Shown here piece after piece: positions 52,643 to 62,361 of a stretch of 64,000 nucleotides of DNA. The position numbers and the translations under genes were made by a program. Within the stretch, counting starts at the first letter, position 1. Every line of letters starts with the position of its first letter. The DNA is from an uncultured Pseudomonadales bacterium (GTDB lineage: Bacteria > Pseudomonadota > Gammaproteobacteria > Pseudomonadales > Balneatricaceae): contig CALSNA010000002.1 of the NCBI GenBank assembly GCA_943787595.1, positions 124,001 to 188,000 on the forward strand, in the 5' to 3' direction. The notes under the pieces were generated by a model. The model did not search any database. It had not been told where the DNA came from and was given only the letters and a program-made list of their open reading frames with translations.

Positions 52643-54247
52643 ATGAAACATACTCATGATTCTGATGTACTGGTCATCGGCAGTGGTGCCGCCGGCCTGA
52701 CTTTAGCGCTGCAGTTAGCAGCACAAGGTAACGTGACGGTACTTAGCAAAGGTGACCTGAATACCGGCGCCTCTGCCTGGGCACAGGGTGGTATAGCAGC
52801 AGTAATTGACCCCACAGACAGCGCTGAAAATCATTACCACGACACCATGGTTGCTGGTGCTCATCTGAGCAATCCAGAAGCGGTCAAGCATACAGTAAAG
52901 CAAGCGCCAACCAGTATCAATTGGCTACTTGAACAGCAGGTAGCCTTTACCCAAGACACCAGCACATCCACTGGATTTCATCTAGCACAAGAAGGTGGCC
53001 ACAGTCATCGCCGGATCATTCACGCTGATGACTGTACTGGAAGAGTGGTTTGCGAAACCTTAACCCAACAAGCGATCAAGCACCCAAATTTGAACTTGCT
53101 AACACATCATGTGGCTATAGACCTGATTACCCGCAGCAAACTAGGTCTACCTGAAAATCGCTGTTTAGGGGCCTATGTGCTAGATCGTAAATGCGGCTAT
53201 ATCAGTGTATTTCGGGCACGGTTTGTGGTGCTGGCAACTGGTGGCTCCAGCAAAGTCTATCTCTATACAAGTAATCCCGATGGCTCTTCCGGTGATGGCA
53301 TTGCCATGGCCTGGCGTGCTGGGTGCCGAATTTGCAATATGGAGTTCAACCAGTTTCATCCCACTTGCCTGTATCACCCTCAAGCTAAATCCTTCCTAAT
53401 ATCTGAAGCCGTACGTGGCGAGGGAGGGAAATTATTATTGAGTAATGGTGAGCCATTTATGCACCGTTTTGATACGCGCCTTGAATTAGCGCCTCGGGAT
53501 ATTGTGGCCCGTGCCATTGATCATGAAATGAAACGCCTTGGACATGACTGCGTCTACCTTGATATCAGCCATCGCGGCCAAACCTTTATCAACCAGCATT
53601 TCCCCACTATTTACCAACGCTGTCTAGGATTAGGTATTGATATCAGTCGTGATCCTATGCCTGTGGTGCCTGCAGCCCACTATACTTGTGGTGGAGTCTG
53701 GACCAACCAGCATGGCTGTACTGACCTGGCAGGTCTTTATGCAATTGGCGAGACAGCCTTTACAGGTCTCCATGGCGCCAATCGTCTAGCTAGCAACTCG
53801 TTATTGGAATGTTTTGTCTACGCTCACTCAGCAGCACTGCACATTGAGCAAAACTGGCAGGAAACAGTGCTTCTCCAGGCAGTGCCTAACTGGGATGAGA
53901 CCCAAGTCACTGACTCTGACGAGGCGGTGATTATTTCCCATAACTGGAAAGAACTGAGGCGGTTTATGTGGAATTACGTGGGCATTGTACGCACTGACAA
54001 GCGTCTCAAACGAGCCCAGAACAGAATTAATCTACTACTTAAGGAAATTGATGAATTCTACCGCTATTACCGAGTCAGCAATGATCTGATCGAACTTCGC
54101 AACCTGGCCCTTGTGGGAAACCTGATTATCCATTCAGCCCAACAACGCAAAGAAAGCCGAGGCTTACACTACACGCTGGATTATCCAACTACCCAAGCAG
54201 TCGCCCGTGATACCATCCTTGCACCACCAAACTTCGAATGGGACTGA
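52643..54247 (+). CDS. nadB: L-aspartate oxidase
   Basis: FAD enzyme oxidising aspartate to iminoaspartate, first step of de novo NAD synthesis. The 534 residues have the FAD site VIGSGAAGLTLALQLA, the substrate loop GASAWAQGGIAAV, HRRIIHADD, EFNQFHPTCLY, APRDIVARAID, and the flavin-binding C-terminal GLHGANRLASNSLLEC. The helical C-terminal domain is complete. Divergent from rpoE as in Pseudomonas. Confidence 0.97.
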   Translation: MKHTHDSDVLVIGSGAAGLTLALQLAAQGNVTVLSKGDLNTGASAWAQGGIAAVIDPTDSAENHYHDTMVAGAHLSNPEAVKHTVKQAPTSINWLLEQQVAFTQDTSTSTGFHLAQEGGHSHRRIIHADDCTGRVVCETLTQQAIKHPNLNLLTHHVAIDLITRSKLGLPENRCLGAYVLDRKCGYISVFRARFVVLATGGSSKVYLYTSNPDGSSGDGIAMAWRAGCRICNMEFNQFHPTCLYHPQAKSFLISEAVRGEGGKLLLSNGEPFMHRFDTRLELAPRDIVARAIDHEMKRLGHDCVYLDISHRGQTFINQHFPTIYQRCLGLGIDISRDPMPVVPAAHYTCGGVWTNQHGCTDLAGLYAIGETAFTGLHGANRLASNSLLECFVYAHSAALHIEQNWQETVLLQAVPNWDETQVTDSDEAVIISHNWKELRRFMWNYVGIVRTDKRLKRAQNRINLLLKEIDEFYRYYRVSNDLIELRNLALVGNLIIHSAQQRKESRGLHYTLDYPTTQAVARDTILAPPNFEWD

Positions 54248-54373
54248 TCAGATAGCATGGCATAATGAGGGCAGGACCATCCATCAAATAAGCACAGCCA
54301 AGCCTAAAATAGACTGATATAGTACAATAGTCTAAGGTCCATTCATAGCTGGTGATTGATGTACTGTAGTAAC

Positions 54374-54796
54374 CTAGTAACGAGCAAACACTCGCAAACG
54401 GCGCTGCTGGTTAGAATCCCCACTGTCAGGTGCCAAAATCAATATCAGAGGCCGCCAAGAAGAATGTCCCATTACCCTGGAATGCAATACCATTAGATAA
54501 GGCGAGATAAAACTGCGCGGCAGCAGTTGTGCCTTACAGCAGCGCCGTCCAGCCAATTCAAGACCAAAGCCCATTAGAGTCCAACGCAAGGCAATTAAAC
54601 TCCAACAACTACGCAGCAAAATATAGTGCCATAACCACCAACTACAGTGGGCGACCAATAGAAGGCTGTGAACCATGATCAAACACGTTTTCGGCCCAGT
54701 AGAACTCATGGCAGCGGCCAATAACAAGTGTAACAGAATACAGGCAATCGCTAGATAACGTGATGACCGCATTACCAAACTATGTTGGCTAAACAT
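54374..54796 (-). CDS. YgfX-like membrane protein
   Basis: Small inner-membrane protein encoded with SdhE. The 140 residues have two hydrophobic segments (about 14-32 and 36-65). The soluble tail ends in LILAPDSGDSNQQRRLRVFARY, matching the YgfX C-terminal pattern (LPDS…RRLRVxLR). E. coli YgfX (CptA) interferes with FtsZ/MreB when overproduced and is paired with SdhE. Overlaps sdhE by eight bases. Sequence poorly conserved, as usual for the family. Confidence 0.78.
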   Translation of the reverse strand: MFSQHSLVMRSSRYLAIACILLHLLLAAAMSSTGPKTCLIMVHSLLLVAHCSWWLWHYILLRSCWSLIALRWTLMGFGLELAGRRCCKAQLLPRSFISPYLMVLHSRVMGHSSWRPLILILAPDSGDSNQQRRLRVFARY

Positions 54797-55034
54797 ACCG
54801 CTTGATCAAGGCAACCATATCACGCAACTGCGGATCTGGGGCCTTCGTATGACCCATAAACCACGCTAATAAATCAGGATCTTGGTACTGTAATAACCGT
54901 ACATAAACCTGTTGGCGAGACGCATCCAGCAAAGGTAGCTGATCACGAGAAAATGGCTCCAGCAATTGATCCAGCTCCAGCATACCGCGTCGGCTATGCC
55001 AGACTTGCTGTTTTAATTCTTGCTCATTTAACAT
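54789..55034 (-). CDS. sdhE: FAD assembly factor SdhE
   Basis: Promotes covalent flavinylation of succinate dehydrogenase and fumarate reductase. The 81 residues have the diagnostic RGMLELDQLL (RGxxE motif) near residue 17. Compact helical protein (FSRDQLPLLDASRQQVYVRLLQYQDPDLLAWF). Normal length. Upstream of ygfX, divergent from ygfZ, the conserved arrangement. Confidence 0.94.
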   Translation of the reverse strand: MLNEQELKQQVWHSRRGMLELDQLLEPFSRDQLPLLDASRQQVYVRLLQYQDPDLLAWFMGHTKAPDPQLRDMVALIKRYV

Positions 55035-55206
55035 TATTTTTCCTCTATAAAACCAATCATTATGAAATCCATGATCTACATACAGTGCCTTTGGCTAGCA
55101 AAGCAGGTTACAATCTGTTGCCTGACTTAACAGGCACCGATTTATGATTACAGGTCATATTGTAGTTTAATCAGCCATAATTCGCTTTAATCAGAGAGCC
55201 CCATTA

Positions 55207-56250
55207 ATGGATAATAACTGGCACAATTTCCTGCACCAACAGGGTACGTGTTTGCGCACTGACGATGATATAGAAACTACTGAAATACCAACAGGCTCAA
55301 TCACTTGCATGACCAACCTAGGCCAATTTTCGAGTCTAGCTCTCGCTGGAGCAGACGCCAGAAAATTTCTCCAAGGCCAGTGCAGTAGCAATATTAACCA
55401 CTTGACTCCAACAGCTGGTCAGTCCAGTTGCTGCTGTACCCCAAAAGGCCATGTTATCGCCAATTTTGATCTTTTAGATCACAATGAAATTCTTTACATA
55501 CACCTGTATCACGACCTACTGCAACCACTAAAGCAGCATTTAAGTAAGTATATTATCTTTTCCAAAGCAACATTGGCCGATGCATCTAACCAATGGATCA
55601 AGATTGGGGTTTGGGGGCCTAAGGCACAAACTGCTGTAAATTTGATCGCTACACCACCGCAGAACAAGCTCGGCGTCACCCCATTTGCTAACGGAATGCT
55701 AGTTGCTACCAGTGCCAGCGCAGACCAGTTTATGCTTTGGTGTAAACCGTCTCATGCCGAAGCTATCTGGCGCACCTTGTCTCAACACGCACAAGTTACC
55801 GACAGCCAGCAATGGATGCTCACTCAGATTCGCCAGGCACTACCCTGGCTGAGTAACCAGTTGAGCAATAAATATGTCCCACAAATGCTCAATTTACAAG
55901 CCACTGGTGCCGTTGACTTTAATAAGGGCTGCTATACTGGTCAGGAGATTGTGGCGCGCATGCAATATCTGGGCAAATTGAAGCGCCATCTGTTCTTGGG
56001 TCACGTGCGTAATAAGCTTATGCCAGCCGTGGGTACCAGCCTAGATAGCCCCAAAAGACGCAATGTCGGCCGCATCGTCAATATTGCCCCCACCAGCAAA
56101 GCAGCAGAATTCCTAATATTAGCAGTCATAAATAAAGCTGATACACTGGTCGATACCATCAATCTACATAGTCATCCTAACGCCATTCTTACGATATTAT
56201 CCCTACCCTATACAATAGATCCACAGGTATTTGAACGGGTGCGCATTTAG
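55207..56250 (+). CDS. ygfZ: Folate-binding tRNA-modifying protein YgfZ
   Basis: GcvT-like protein supporting Fe-S enzymes such as MiaB, folate-dependent. The 347 residues contain the family signature KGCYTGQEIVARMQYLGKLK (about residue 240) with its conserved Cys. A GcvT-type N-terminal domain precedes it (ARKFLQGQCSSNINHL, CTPKGHVIANFDL). C-terminal barrel present. Divergent from sdhE. Confidence 0.94.
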   Translation: MDNNWHNFLHQQGTCLRTDDDIETTEIPTGSITCMTNLGQFSSLALAGADARKFLQGQCSSNINHLTPTAGQSSCCCTPKGHVIANFDLLDHNEILYIHLYHDLLQPLKQHLSKYIIFSKATLADASNQWIKIGVWGPKAQTAVNLIATPPQNKLGVTPFANGMLVATSASADQFMLWCKPSHAEAIWRTLSQHAQVTDSQQWMLTQIRQALPWLSNQLSNKYVPQMLNLQATGAVDFNKGCYTGQEIVARMQYLGKLKRHLFLGHVRNKLMPAVGTSLDSPKRRNVGRIVNIAPTSKAAEFLILAVINKADTLVDTINLHSHPNAILTILSLPYTIDPQVFERVRI

Positions 56251-56606
56251 TTAAACCTGCAGCCGTTGCTATGGTAAGCAGCTGATCAAAAATATTCGCC
56301 GATGTATGGCTTTTACAGCCAATACTTACAGTAATCATATTATGCAAGCGTATGGTATTTAACCATCCAATGCACAAGGTATTTACACAACTATTAGTTG
56401 CTGTATCCCAACAAAGAGTACGACACAGATGATCTACTCAGAACAAGATATCATGTAAAGCTATATTTGTGTCCAGATACTGTTTCATTGATAACCAGCT
56501 AAATACCCCACCACAAATAAAAAAGTTACTCTACTTAGTTTCACTGTAATCAATGCATATTGCCACAATCACTGTTTGTAATCCTATATTGGATCATGGC
56601 AGTCTT
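56251..56606. other. Intergenic region ygfZ-yfiH
   Basis: About 355 A+T-rich bases between the 3' ends of convergent genes. No hairpin with a U-tract and no recognisable frame seen. Confidence 0.45.
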
Positions 56607-57365
56607 TCACCGGATCCAGATTAAGCTGGCCATGCGGCCATAGGTAGCATCACGGCGATATGAAAAGAAACGTTTGCTATCAGTGTAAGTACAGTAATCA
56701 CCACCATACACTTGGGTCACTCCCACTGATTTTAGTTGGCAACGAGCCAGACCGTAGATATCAGCCAACCATTTTCCTGAAGACTGCGGACATGGTCGAA
56801 AACAATGCTGTAGGTCATCATCCACTGCCAAAAATGCTGTCAATACGTCAGAATCTACTACAAATGCCTGAGCACCAATGGCTGGTCCAAGCCATACCAA
56901 AACTTGTTGCGGTTGACTAAAGCAAGCAATAGCTCGCTGCACAATTCCAGCTGCCAACCCACGCCAACCAGCATGTATTGCAGCCACCTGTTGACCCTGC
57001 TGATCTGTCAACAGCATTGGCAAGCAGTCAGCAGTCAATATGACACAGGCGTAGTTAACCTCACTAGTAATAGCACCATCAGCTGTAGATAATTCACCTT
57101 GATGAGGTAACCAAAGCAAGTTGGTTCCATGCACTTGCCGCAACCATTGAGGATCTTGTAACAATCTCAATTCACGGATCAATTGGCTGCGGTTTTTCTG
57201 TACCTCAGGTAATGTTAAGCCTTGTGGATGAGCAAGATTAAAGCCTGCGGCTGAATCCATAGGCTGTGCCTCATTTAGCCCACGAGTGGTACAAACAGCA
57301 CTAACATGAATCGGAGCTGGCCAATCCGGAAATAACAGGTGCGAAGATTTCATAACATTTATCAT
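56607..57365 (-). CDS. yfiH: Laccase-domain protein YfiH/PgeF
   Basis: DUF152/Cu-oxidase_4 family; YfiH homologues act on purine nucleosides or correct peptidoglycan precursor errors. The 252 residues show VHGTNLLWL (first metal His), DGAITSEVNYACVILTADCLPMLL (catalytic Cys) and AAIHAGWRGLAAGIVQ (second His), then LGPAIGAQAFVV. Stop normal. Overlaps the end of rluD by four bases, the conserved rluD-yfiH pair. Confidence 0.94.
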   Translation of the reverse strand: MINVMKSSHLLFPDWPAPIHVSAVCTTRGLNEAQPMDSAAGFNLAHPQGLTLPEVQKNRSQLIRELRLLQDPQWLRQVHGTNLLWLPHQGELSTADGAITSEVNYACVILTADCLPMLLTDQQGQQVAAIHAGWRGLAAGIVQRAIACFSQPQQVLVWLGPAIGAQAFVVDSDVLTAFLAVDDDLQHCFRPCPQSSGKWLADIYGLARCQLKSVGVTQVYGGDYCTYTDSKRFFSYRRDATYGRMASLIWIR

Positions 57366-58330
57366 GGCAGATCATCCTGAACTGAAGCATCTAGCACCAG
57401 TTGCTGCAATAGTTGCTGAAAATCAGTAGGTAACCCAATGGTCCATTCAAGAGTATCACCAGTTTGAGGATGGCATAATTGAAGTTTTCTAGCATGCAGG
57501 GCCTGCCGACCAAAATCACGTAGCACATGCTGCAAAGTAGTAGTAATGCCTTTGGGCAATCTTAGGCGACCTCCATATAAAGGATCACCAACTAAAGGAT
57601 AACGTATATGAGCCATGTGCACTCGAATCTGGTGAGTACGCCCAGTTTCCAGTTGCAGACGGATATACGTGTGAGCGCGAAACTGCTTTAGTACCCGATA
57701 GTAAGTAAGCGCCTGTTTACCTATAGCCGTAACCGCCATCTTTTGCCGATTACGTGCATGTCGGCCTAGAGCAGCATTAATCTGACCACCACCAGTTAAT
57801 AATCCCACAGCAATTGCTTCATATTCCCGCCCCATACTGCGCTCCTGCAGTTGAGCAACCAAGCCAGTATGGGCTGAAATACTCTTAGCAATGACCATTA
57901 ATCCAGTAGTGTCCTTATCTAAACGGTGTACAATACCAGCACGTGGTAATAAGGCCAGCTGAGGACAGTGGTTTAACAACGCATTCAGCAATGTTCCATC
58001 CTGGTGTCCTGCGGCGGGATGCACGACCAGTCCAGCCGGCTTATTCAATACCAAGATGACATCATCCTCGTATACAATATCCAATTCCATGGATTGTGGC
58101 TGCCAAAGTTGCTGATGTTGAATAACTGTGCGAACCTGAAGATTTTCACCACCATGTAATTTATCACGTGGCCGCCTTAACTGACCATCCACAGTCAGTT
58201 CACCAGCCAATATCCAGAGCTTTAAGCGGGAGCGGGAATAGTCTGAGAATGCCAGTGCAGCAATTTGATCTAAACGCATCCCAGCCCATTTATCCCCGAC
58301 TTTAGCTTCTAATACAATGATCTCACTCAT
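57362..58330 (-). CDS. rluD: 23S rRNA pseudouridine synthase RluD
   Basis: Makes pseudouridines 1911/1915/1917 in helix 69 of 23S rRNA. The 322 residues have an N-terminal S4 RNA-binding domain (about 16-75) and the catalytic RluA-family motif HRLDKDTTGLMVIAK with the nucleophile Asp. LETGRTHQIRVHMAHI and LVGDPLYGGR follow. Typical length. bamD, usually divergent upstream, is absent. Confidence 0.95.
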   Translation of the reverse strand: MSEIIVLEAKVGDKWAGMRLDQIAALAFSDYSRSRLKLWILAGELTVDGQLRRPRDKLHGGENLQVRTVIQHQQLWQPQSMELDIVYEDDVILVLNKPAGLVVHPAAGHQDGTLLNALLNHCPQLALLPRAGIVHRLDKDTTGLMVIAKSISAHTGLVAQLQERSMGREYEAIAVGLLTGGGQINAALGRHARNRQKMAVTAIGKQALTYYRVLKQFRAHTYIRLQLETGRTHQIRVHMAHIRYPLVGDPLYGGRLRLPKGITTTLQHVLRDFGRQALHARKLQLCHPQTGDTLEWTIGLPTDFQQLLQQLVLDASVQDDLP

Positions 58331-58916
58331 GTTATTTGAAGCTTTGCTGTTGGACGTTGATATAATGAATCATATATTGTCACTTATAGAAGAGTCCAAC
58401 TGTAGAGGTTAGTCGTGTATATAATGACTTCAACTGCCTAGGGTACGCTGGCGCAATAAAGTAGGCCAGTGTGAAATACTATACTCAACACCATTTTACT
58501 GTATTATATGATACACATGTTCTTTTTAATTGCAGCAAAGCACTGTAAACTGATTATCAGTTATGTCATATTGTGGAATCATAGTGATTTAATAATTTAT
58601 ACCCATAAGGCAATCTTGATTTGCATTGTCAATTTTCTATGCGCTGGTATTACCACCGTTAATTTTAATTAAGCCAGGATACTGACATGGGCATTATTTA
58701 CAATTCTCGAACTTAAAGATGCTAAGTATTGAATTAAAAAGAAGAATGCAATGAAATCAAACCATTACCTTACCCACATAAAAAATCAGGCTAAAATTGT
58801 TGTTATCACACCTCATGACGAGGCCAAATTTGCAGGACGTTGCTATTGCATACATAAATTTACTTGTGGGCATGGGGCCATATATAAAATTAAAAATTCT
58901 AGGTTTTTGCTAAGCT
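58331..58916. other. Region upstream of rluD, orphan promoter, possible small ORF
   Basis: About 585 A+T-rich bases. A perfect extended -10 (TGATATAAT, 58358-58366) points away from rluD, but no gene resembling bamD follows. A 59-codon frame (58751-58930) precedes the DUF1289 gene. Confidence 0.45.
58358..58366 (+). promoter_or_regulatory. Extended -10 element without an obvious gene
   Basis: TGATATAAT, identical to the yheS element at 5131-5139. It lies where the bamD promoter would be in relatives. The next plausible start codon is about 390 bases downstream. Confidence 0.4.
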
Positions 58917-58930
58917 ATGGAACAGTTTGA
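58751..58930 (+). CDS. Possible small ORF, 59 codons
   Basis: ATG to TGA, beginning MKSNHYLTHIKNQAKIVVIT, with Cys/His pairs in CYCIHKFTCGHG. AAGAAG lies upstream. It overlaps the DUF1289 start by 14 bases in another frame. No similarity recognised. Confidence 0.25.
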   Translation: MKSNHYLTHIKNQAKIVVITPHDEAKFAGRCYCIHKFTCGHGAIYKIKNSRFLLSYGTV

Positions 58931-59162
58931 GCTTTTTGCTGTTCCTAACCCCTGCATTGGGATCTGTGAAAATAGCCCCAGAGGGTATTGCACAGGCTGT
59001 ATGCGTAATCGTGAAGAGCGTTTTAACTGGAACCAAAAAAGTGTGACAGAAAAACTGTACATAATGAAGTTATGCCGTCAGCGCTATCAGCGAATGCGCA
59101 ACAAGCAACCAGCATTAGCTAAGTTAGAGGTTACCCAAACTACACAAGATACATTGTTTTAA
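58917..59162 (+). CDS. DUF1289 family Cys-rich protein
   Basis: The 81 residues have the DUF1289 signature PCIGICENSPRGYCTGCMRNREE (C-x3-C…C-x2-C, a likely metal site), then FNWNQ. Function unknown; the family is widespread in proteobacteria, often as short cytoplasmic proteins. Convergent with recJ. Confidence 0.88.
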   Translation: MEQFELFAVPNPCIGICENSPRGYCTGCMRNREERFNWNQKSVTEKLYIMKLCRQRYQRMRNKQPALAKLEVTQTTQDTLF

Positions 59163-59268
59163 CGCAACAACTCTATGGTAATCCTCTTGTTACATTAATA
59201 GCTCCAGATACCGCGGCTATGCAGTGAATCTAATATTAACATTGAATGTTTACTTATCAATTTTAGAG

Positions 59269-60990
59269 TTAAAGTGGCTGTATATATTTAACCAATAACT
59301 GTAAATTGCGCTGAGCACGAAATTCATTTACATCAAGGTAATAAATCAGTTGCACAAGCTTACTGTCATTAGGCCATCGCTGCAGATCAACATTAAAGTA
59401 AATACCATCCACTAGTGTCTCCGAGCTTGGTACAGCCAGCACCAATTTCAGGTGTTTTTTGCCAACTAAACGCTGTTGAACTATTTCAAACTGGCCATGA
59501 AAGCAGGGCTCAGGGAATGCTTGACCCCAGGGACCCAAGCGACGCAGGGCTTCAGCATGCAACAAGTTTAGGTCTGCAGACTCCAATTCACCATCAGTGA
59601 GCCATTCTACTGCCAGATCAGAGTTATCCAGATTTTGTTCAGCATATTCTAGAAAAGCACATCGAAAACGGGATAGAGACTGTTTGTTCAAGCTCAATCC
59701 AGCTGCCATAGCATGACCACCAAAACGCTCAATCAGACCAGGGTAATTAATATCTACAGCAGCCAAAGCATCACGTATATGAAATCCAGCAATGGAACGG
59801 GCTGATCCTTTAAGTAGACCGTCATCTCCATCAGCAAAAATTACCACTGGACGATGGTATTGTTCTTTAATGCGTGCAGCAAGTATACCAATCACACCCT
59901 GATGCCAGTTATTTTGATATAGACATATGCATTTGGGCATTGACTGATCATCCTGGCTTTGCAAGTTTGCCATGTAGACCTGTGCTTGCTGCTTCATATC
60001 CGTTTCGATATGACGCCGTTCTTGATTAAGCTCATCAAGCTGTTTTGCTAAGACTGCTGCTGCAGATTCTGATTCGGACAGCAGACACTCAATACCCAAG
60101 GACATATCGTCTAGCCGTCCAGCAGCATTAAGACGAGGCCCAGTAGCAAAACCCAGATCTGCAGCTGTTAAGGTAGCATAATTGCGTTTAGCAATGTCCA
60201 GCAGTGCCAATAGGCCAAGACGACCTTTCCCCTGACGTAGTCGCACTAGCCCTTGAGCAACAAGAATACGATTATTACGATCTAATGGCACCAGATCCGC
60301 TACGGTACCCAAAGCGACCAGATCCAGATATTGAGCTAAATCTGGCGGCGATATACCTTGCTGTACAAACCAGTGCCGTGCTAGCAATCGCCTGCGCAGA
60401 GCCAATAGCACATAAAAAATCACCCCAACACCAGCCGTGCTTTTAAAAGCAAACGGGCAACCTAGCTGGTTGGGATTAACAATAGCATCGGCCGCTGGCA
60501 AGCTAGCACCAGGGATATGGTGATCAGTAATCAGTACCTTAATACCGTGTTGATGCGCCCTTTCAACACCGCCATGACTAGCCACACCATTATCTACAGT
60601 AATGATTAAATGAGGTTGGCGTTGGCTAGCAAGGTCAACAATAGCAGTACTAAGACCATACCCCTGGGTAAAGCGATTTGGCACTAGATAATCAGTATAA
60701 CCAGCACCCATAGCTCTTAAGGCCAATAGGCACAGCGCAGTACTAGTAGCGCCATCGCAATCAAAATCACCCACAACCAAAATTCGCTGAGCTGATACAA
60801 CCGCCTTCTCTAGCAAATTTACTGCTTCTGGCAGGCCTTTCAATACATCATATGATTCCAGACCTTTGAGTGTGTAGTCCATCTGTGCCGGGTTGGTAAT
60901 ACCTCTGTTTGCTAACACCTGGGCTAATAGTGGGGAAAAAGCCTGCTTTAAATGGTTACTAATCACCTGTTGTCGCTGTCGAATTAACAT
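59269..60990 (-). CDS. recJ: Single-stranded-DNA exonuclease RecJ
   Basis: 5'-3' ssDNA exonuclease of recombination and mismatch repair, DHH phosphoesterase superfamily. The 573 residues have the catalytic motifs VVGDFDCDGATSTAL (motif I), VDNGVASH (motif II), LITDHHIPG (DHH, motif III), LVALGTVADLVPL (motif IV), and the DHHA1 domain with GRSIAG-like SARSIAGFHIRDAL and RFGGHAMAAGLSL. OB-like C-terminal domain complete. Monocistronic here. Confidence 0.96.
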   Translation of the reverse strand: MLIRQRQQVISNHLKQAFSPLLAQVLANRGITNPAQMDYTLKGLESYDVLKGLPEAVNLLEKAVVSAQRILVVGDFDCDGATSTALCLLALRAMGAGYTDYLVPNRFTQGYGLSTAIVDLASQRQPHLIITVDNGVASHGGVERAHQHGIKVLITDHHIPGASLPAADAIVNPNQLGCPFAFKSTAGVGVIFYVLLALRRRLLARHWFVQQGISPPDLAQYLDLVALGTVADLVPLDRNNRILVAQGLVRLRQGKGRLGLLALLDIAKRNYATLTAADLGFATGPRLNAAGRLDDMSLGIECLLSESESAAAVLAKQLDELNQERRHIETDMKQQAQVYMANLQSQDDQSMPKCICLYQNNWHQGVIGILAARIKEQYHRPVVIFADGDDGLLKGSARSIAGFHIRDALAAVDINYPGLIERFGGHAMAAGLSLNKQSLSRFRCAFLEYAEQNLDNSDLAVEWLTDGELESADLNLLHAEALRRLGPWGQAFPEPCFHGQFEIVQQRLVGKKHLKLVLAVPSSETLVDGIYFNVDLQRWPNDSKLVQLIYYLDVNEFRAQRNLQLLVKYIQPL

Positions 60991-61437
60991 AAGCGTAAGC
61001 GACCCATTGTATTAAGCCACTTTAGTCTCATAATTTCTTCTCTAATACATTATTTATTATCAGTAGATCTTAATGAGGAGTCATGATGTGGCTAGTCAAA
61101 AAATCAATCACAAACATGTTGGCAAAACACCATACAATGCTTGCCTTATATTATAAACCAGATAAACCAAAAGTTTAGGCAATATTGTATCATCGACTTC
61201 ACCTAAATCCGAATAATGTACACACCCTAAACTGTAAATACTTTGCACGATACCAAAAGTAAAATCAGTTTACCGTCGACATGGGTTGGCCAAATTATTG
61301 GCTAATTCATACCGACTTACCATCACCTGTATTCAACGTATATATTGAGGCAGTACTTTACGGTTCCTAACTAGGCCGCATCTATGCTCAGTTAATGCAG
61401 AGTTATCACAAAGACTGTTCAATAATATTGCTGATTT
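60991..61437. other. Intergenic region recJ-ADC gene with possible small ORF
   Basis: About 445 bases. A short frame with a strong Shine-Dalgarno lies at 61083-61178. Nothing else recognisable. Confidence 0.45.
61083..61178 (+). CDS. Possible small basic protein, 31 codons
   Basis: GAGGAG lies five bases before tandem ATG ATG. The product begins MMWLVKKSITNMLAKHHTML and ends in a Lys/Pro tail, with a net positive charge. The ribosome-binding site is the best in any gap of this window. No homologue known to me; it may be chance. Confidence 0.3.
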   Translation: MMWLVKKSITNMLAKHHTMLALYYKPDKPKV

Positions 61438-62361
61438 CTAGTTATCCTGATGATCACTAGAAGGGGTGTCCCAGCCCGACGGCTTAAACGCAACTATTCG
61501 TAAGTCCTTGCAATGCATCTTAAGCGCTGGTTCAAATTCCCAACTCTTTAATAGAGCGCCATAATGATGCTCTTCGTTATGGATAATCAGAGTGTCGGTA
61601 TTTAAGTCCCAAGTTGAAAAGTGCATTGTTGCAGAGAAAGCCTGACCATAGCGTGTTTGCTTGGGTATGAAACCAGCAACAAAGGGGTTTTGTTGTGGTG
61701 TCAAACAAGTGTCTGGGCCCGTTTGAGCCTCTACTGGCACAGTGACGTGCTCATTTGTACTTTCCGGCAATGTAATACACATGGAAATTACTCTGCGATC
61801 CAAATGAGCACCTACAAATTCAATGCAATCGTTGTTTTGATAATTGAAACTCAAGTCAGCGAGAGCTGGGTGCTTTGGAAAGCCCCATACTTCACGCCCA
61901 CTCAGAATAGCAGCTTGAGCAGCTCGATGATCTCCATCACGGGCAACTCCGCAGATGACTCGATGCACCCAAATTAATGCGTTAGGCTCAATAACATTGT
62001 AGGAAAATGGCGTTTCATAAGGTAGGTCTAGAGGCTTTGATTTAGGGGTAACCGGAAAAGAATACCAAGTTTCTATATATGGATTTAGTCGGTCAGCAGG
62101 ACCACAATCCGTGTCAATGAAGTTATTAAACCAAATTTGAACTGGAACTTTGTTTCCCACAGTAATCGGGCGATAGCGCTCATGTTCAAATTCCTTAAGT
62201 ACTTCATCCAGATTAGCACTACCGTAGATTACAACATTGGTGCTGGTTAGACGTATTGGAATACGGTACACACATCCATCGCTTGCACGATAGCTATCGG
62301 TCTGTGGCCATTTATGGAACCATTCATCGGTGACCTTATGAACCTGTTGTAAATTTGTCAT
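61438..62361 (-). CDS. Acetoacetate decarboxylase family protein
   Basis: The 307 residues contain the ADC-family core motif SGREVWGFPKHPAL (about residue 160; the Lys in GFPK corresponds to the family's signature region) and a preceding IWVHRVICGVARDGDHRAAQ segment. The protein is longer than clostridial ADC (about 245). ADC-like relatives catalyse aldol or hydration chemistry rather than decarboxylation, so substrate is open. A Shine-Dalgarno-like AGAGG precedes the start. Isolated gene with no ketone-metabolism neighbours. Confidence 0.8.
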   Translation of the reverse strand: MTNLQQVHKVTDEWFHKWPQTDSYRASDGCVYRIPIRLTSTNVVIYGSANLDEVLKEFEHERYRPITVGNKVPVQIWFNNFIDTDCGPADRLNPYIETWYSFPVTPKSKPLDLPYETPFSYNVIEPNALIWVHRVICGVARDGDHRAAQAAILSGREVWGFPKHPALADLSFNYQNNDCIEFVGAHLDRRVISMCITLPESTNEHVTVPVEAQTGPDTCLTPQQNPFVAGFIPKQTRYGQAFSATMHFSTWDLNTDTLIIHNEEHHYGALLKSWEFEPALKMHCKDLRIVAFKPSGWDTPSSDHQDN

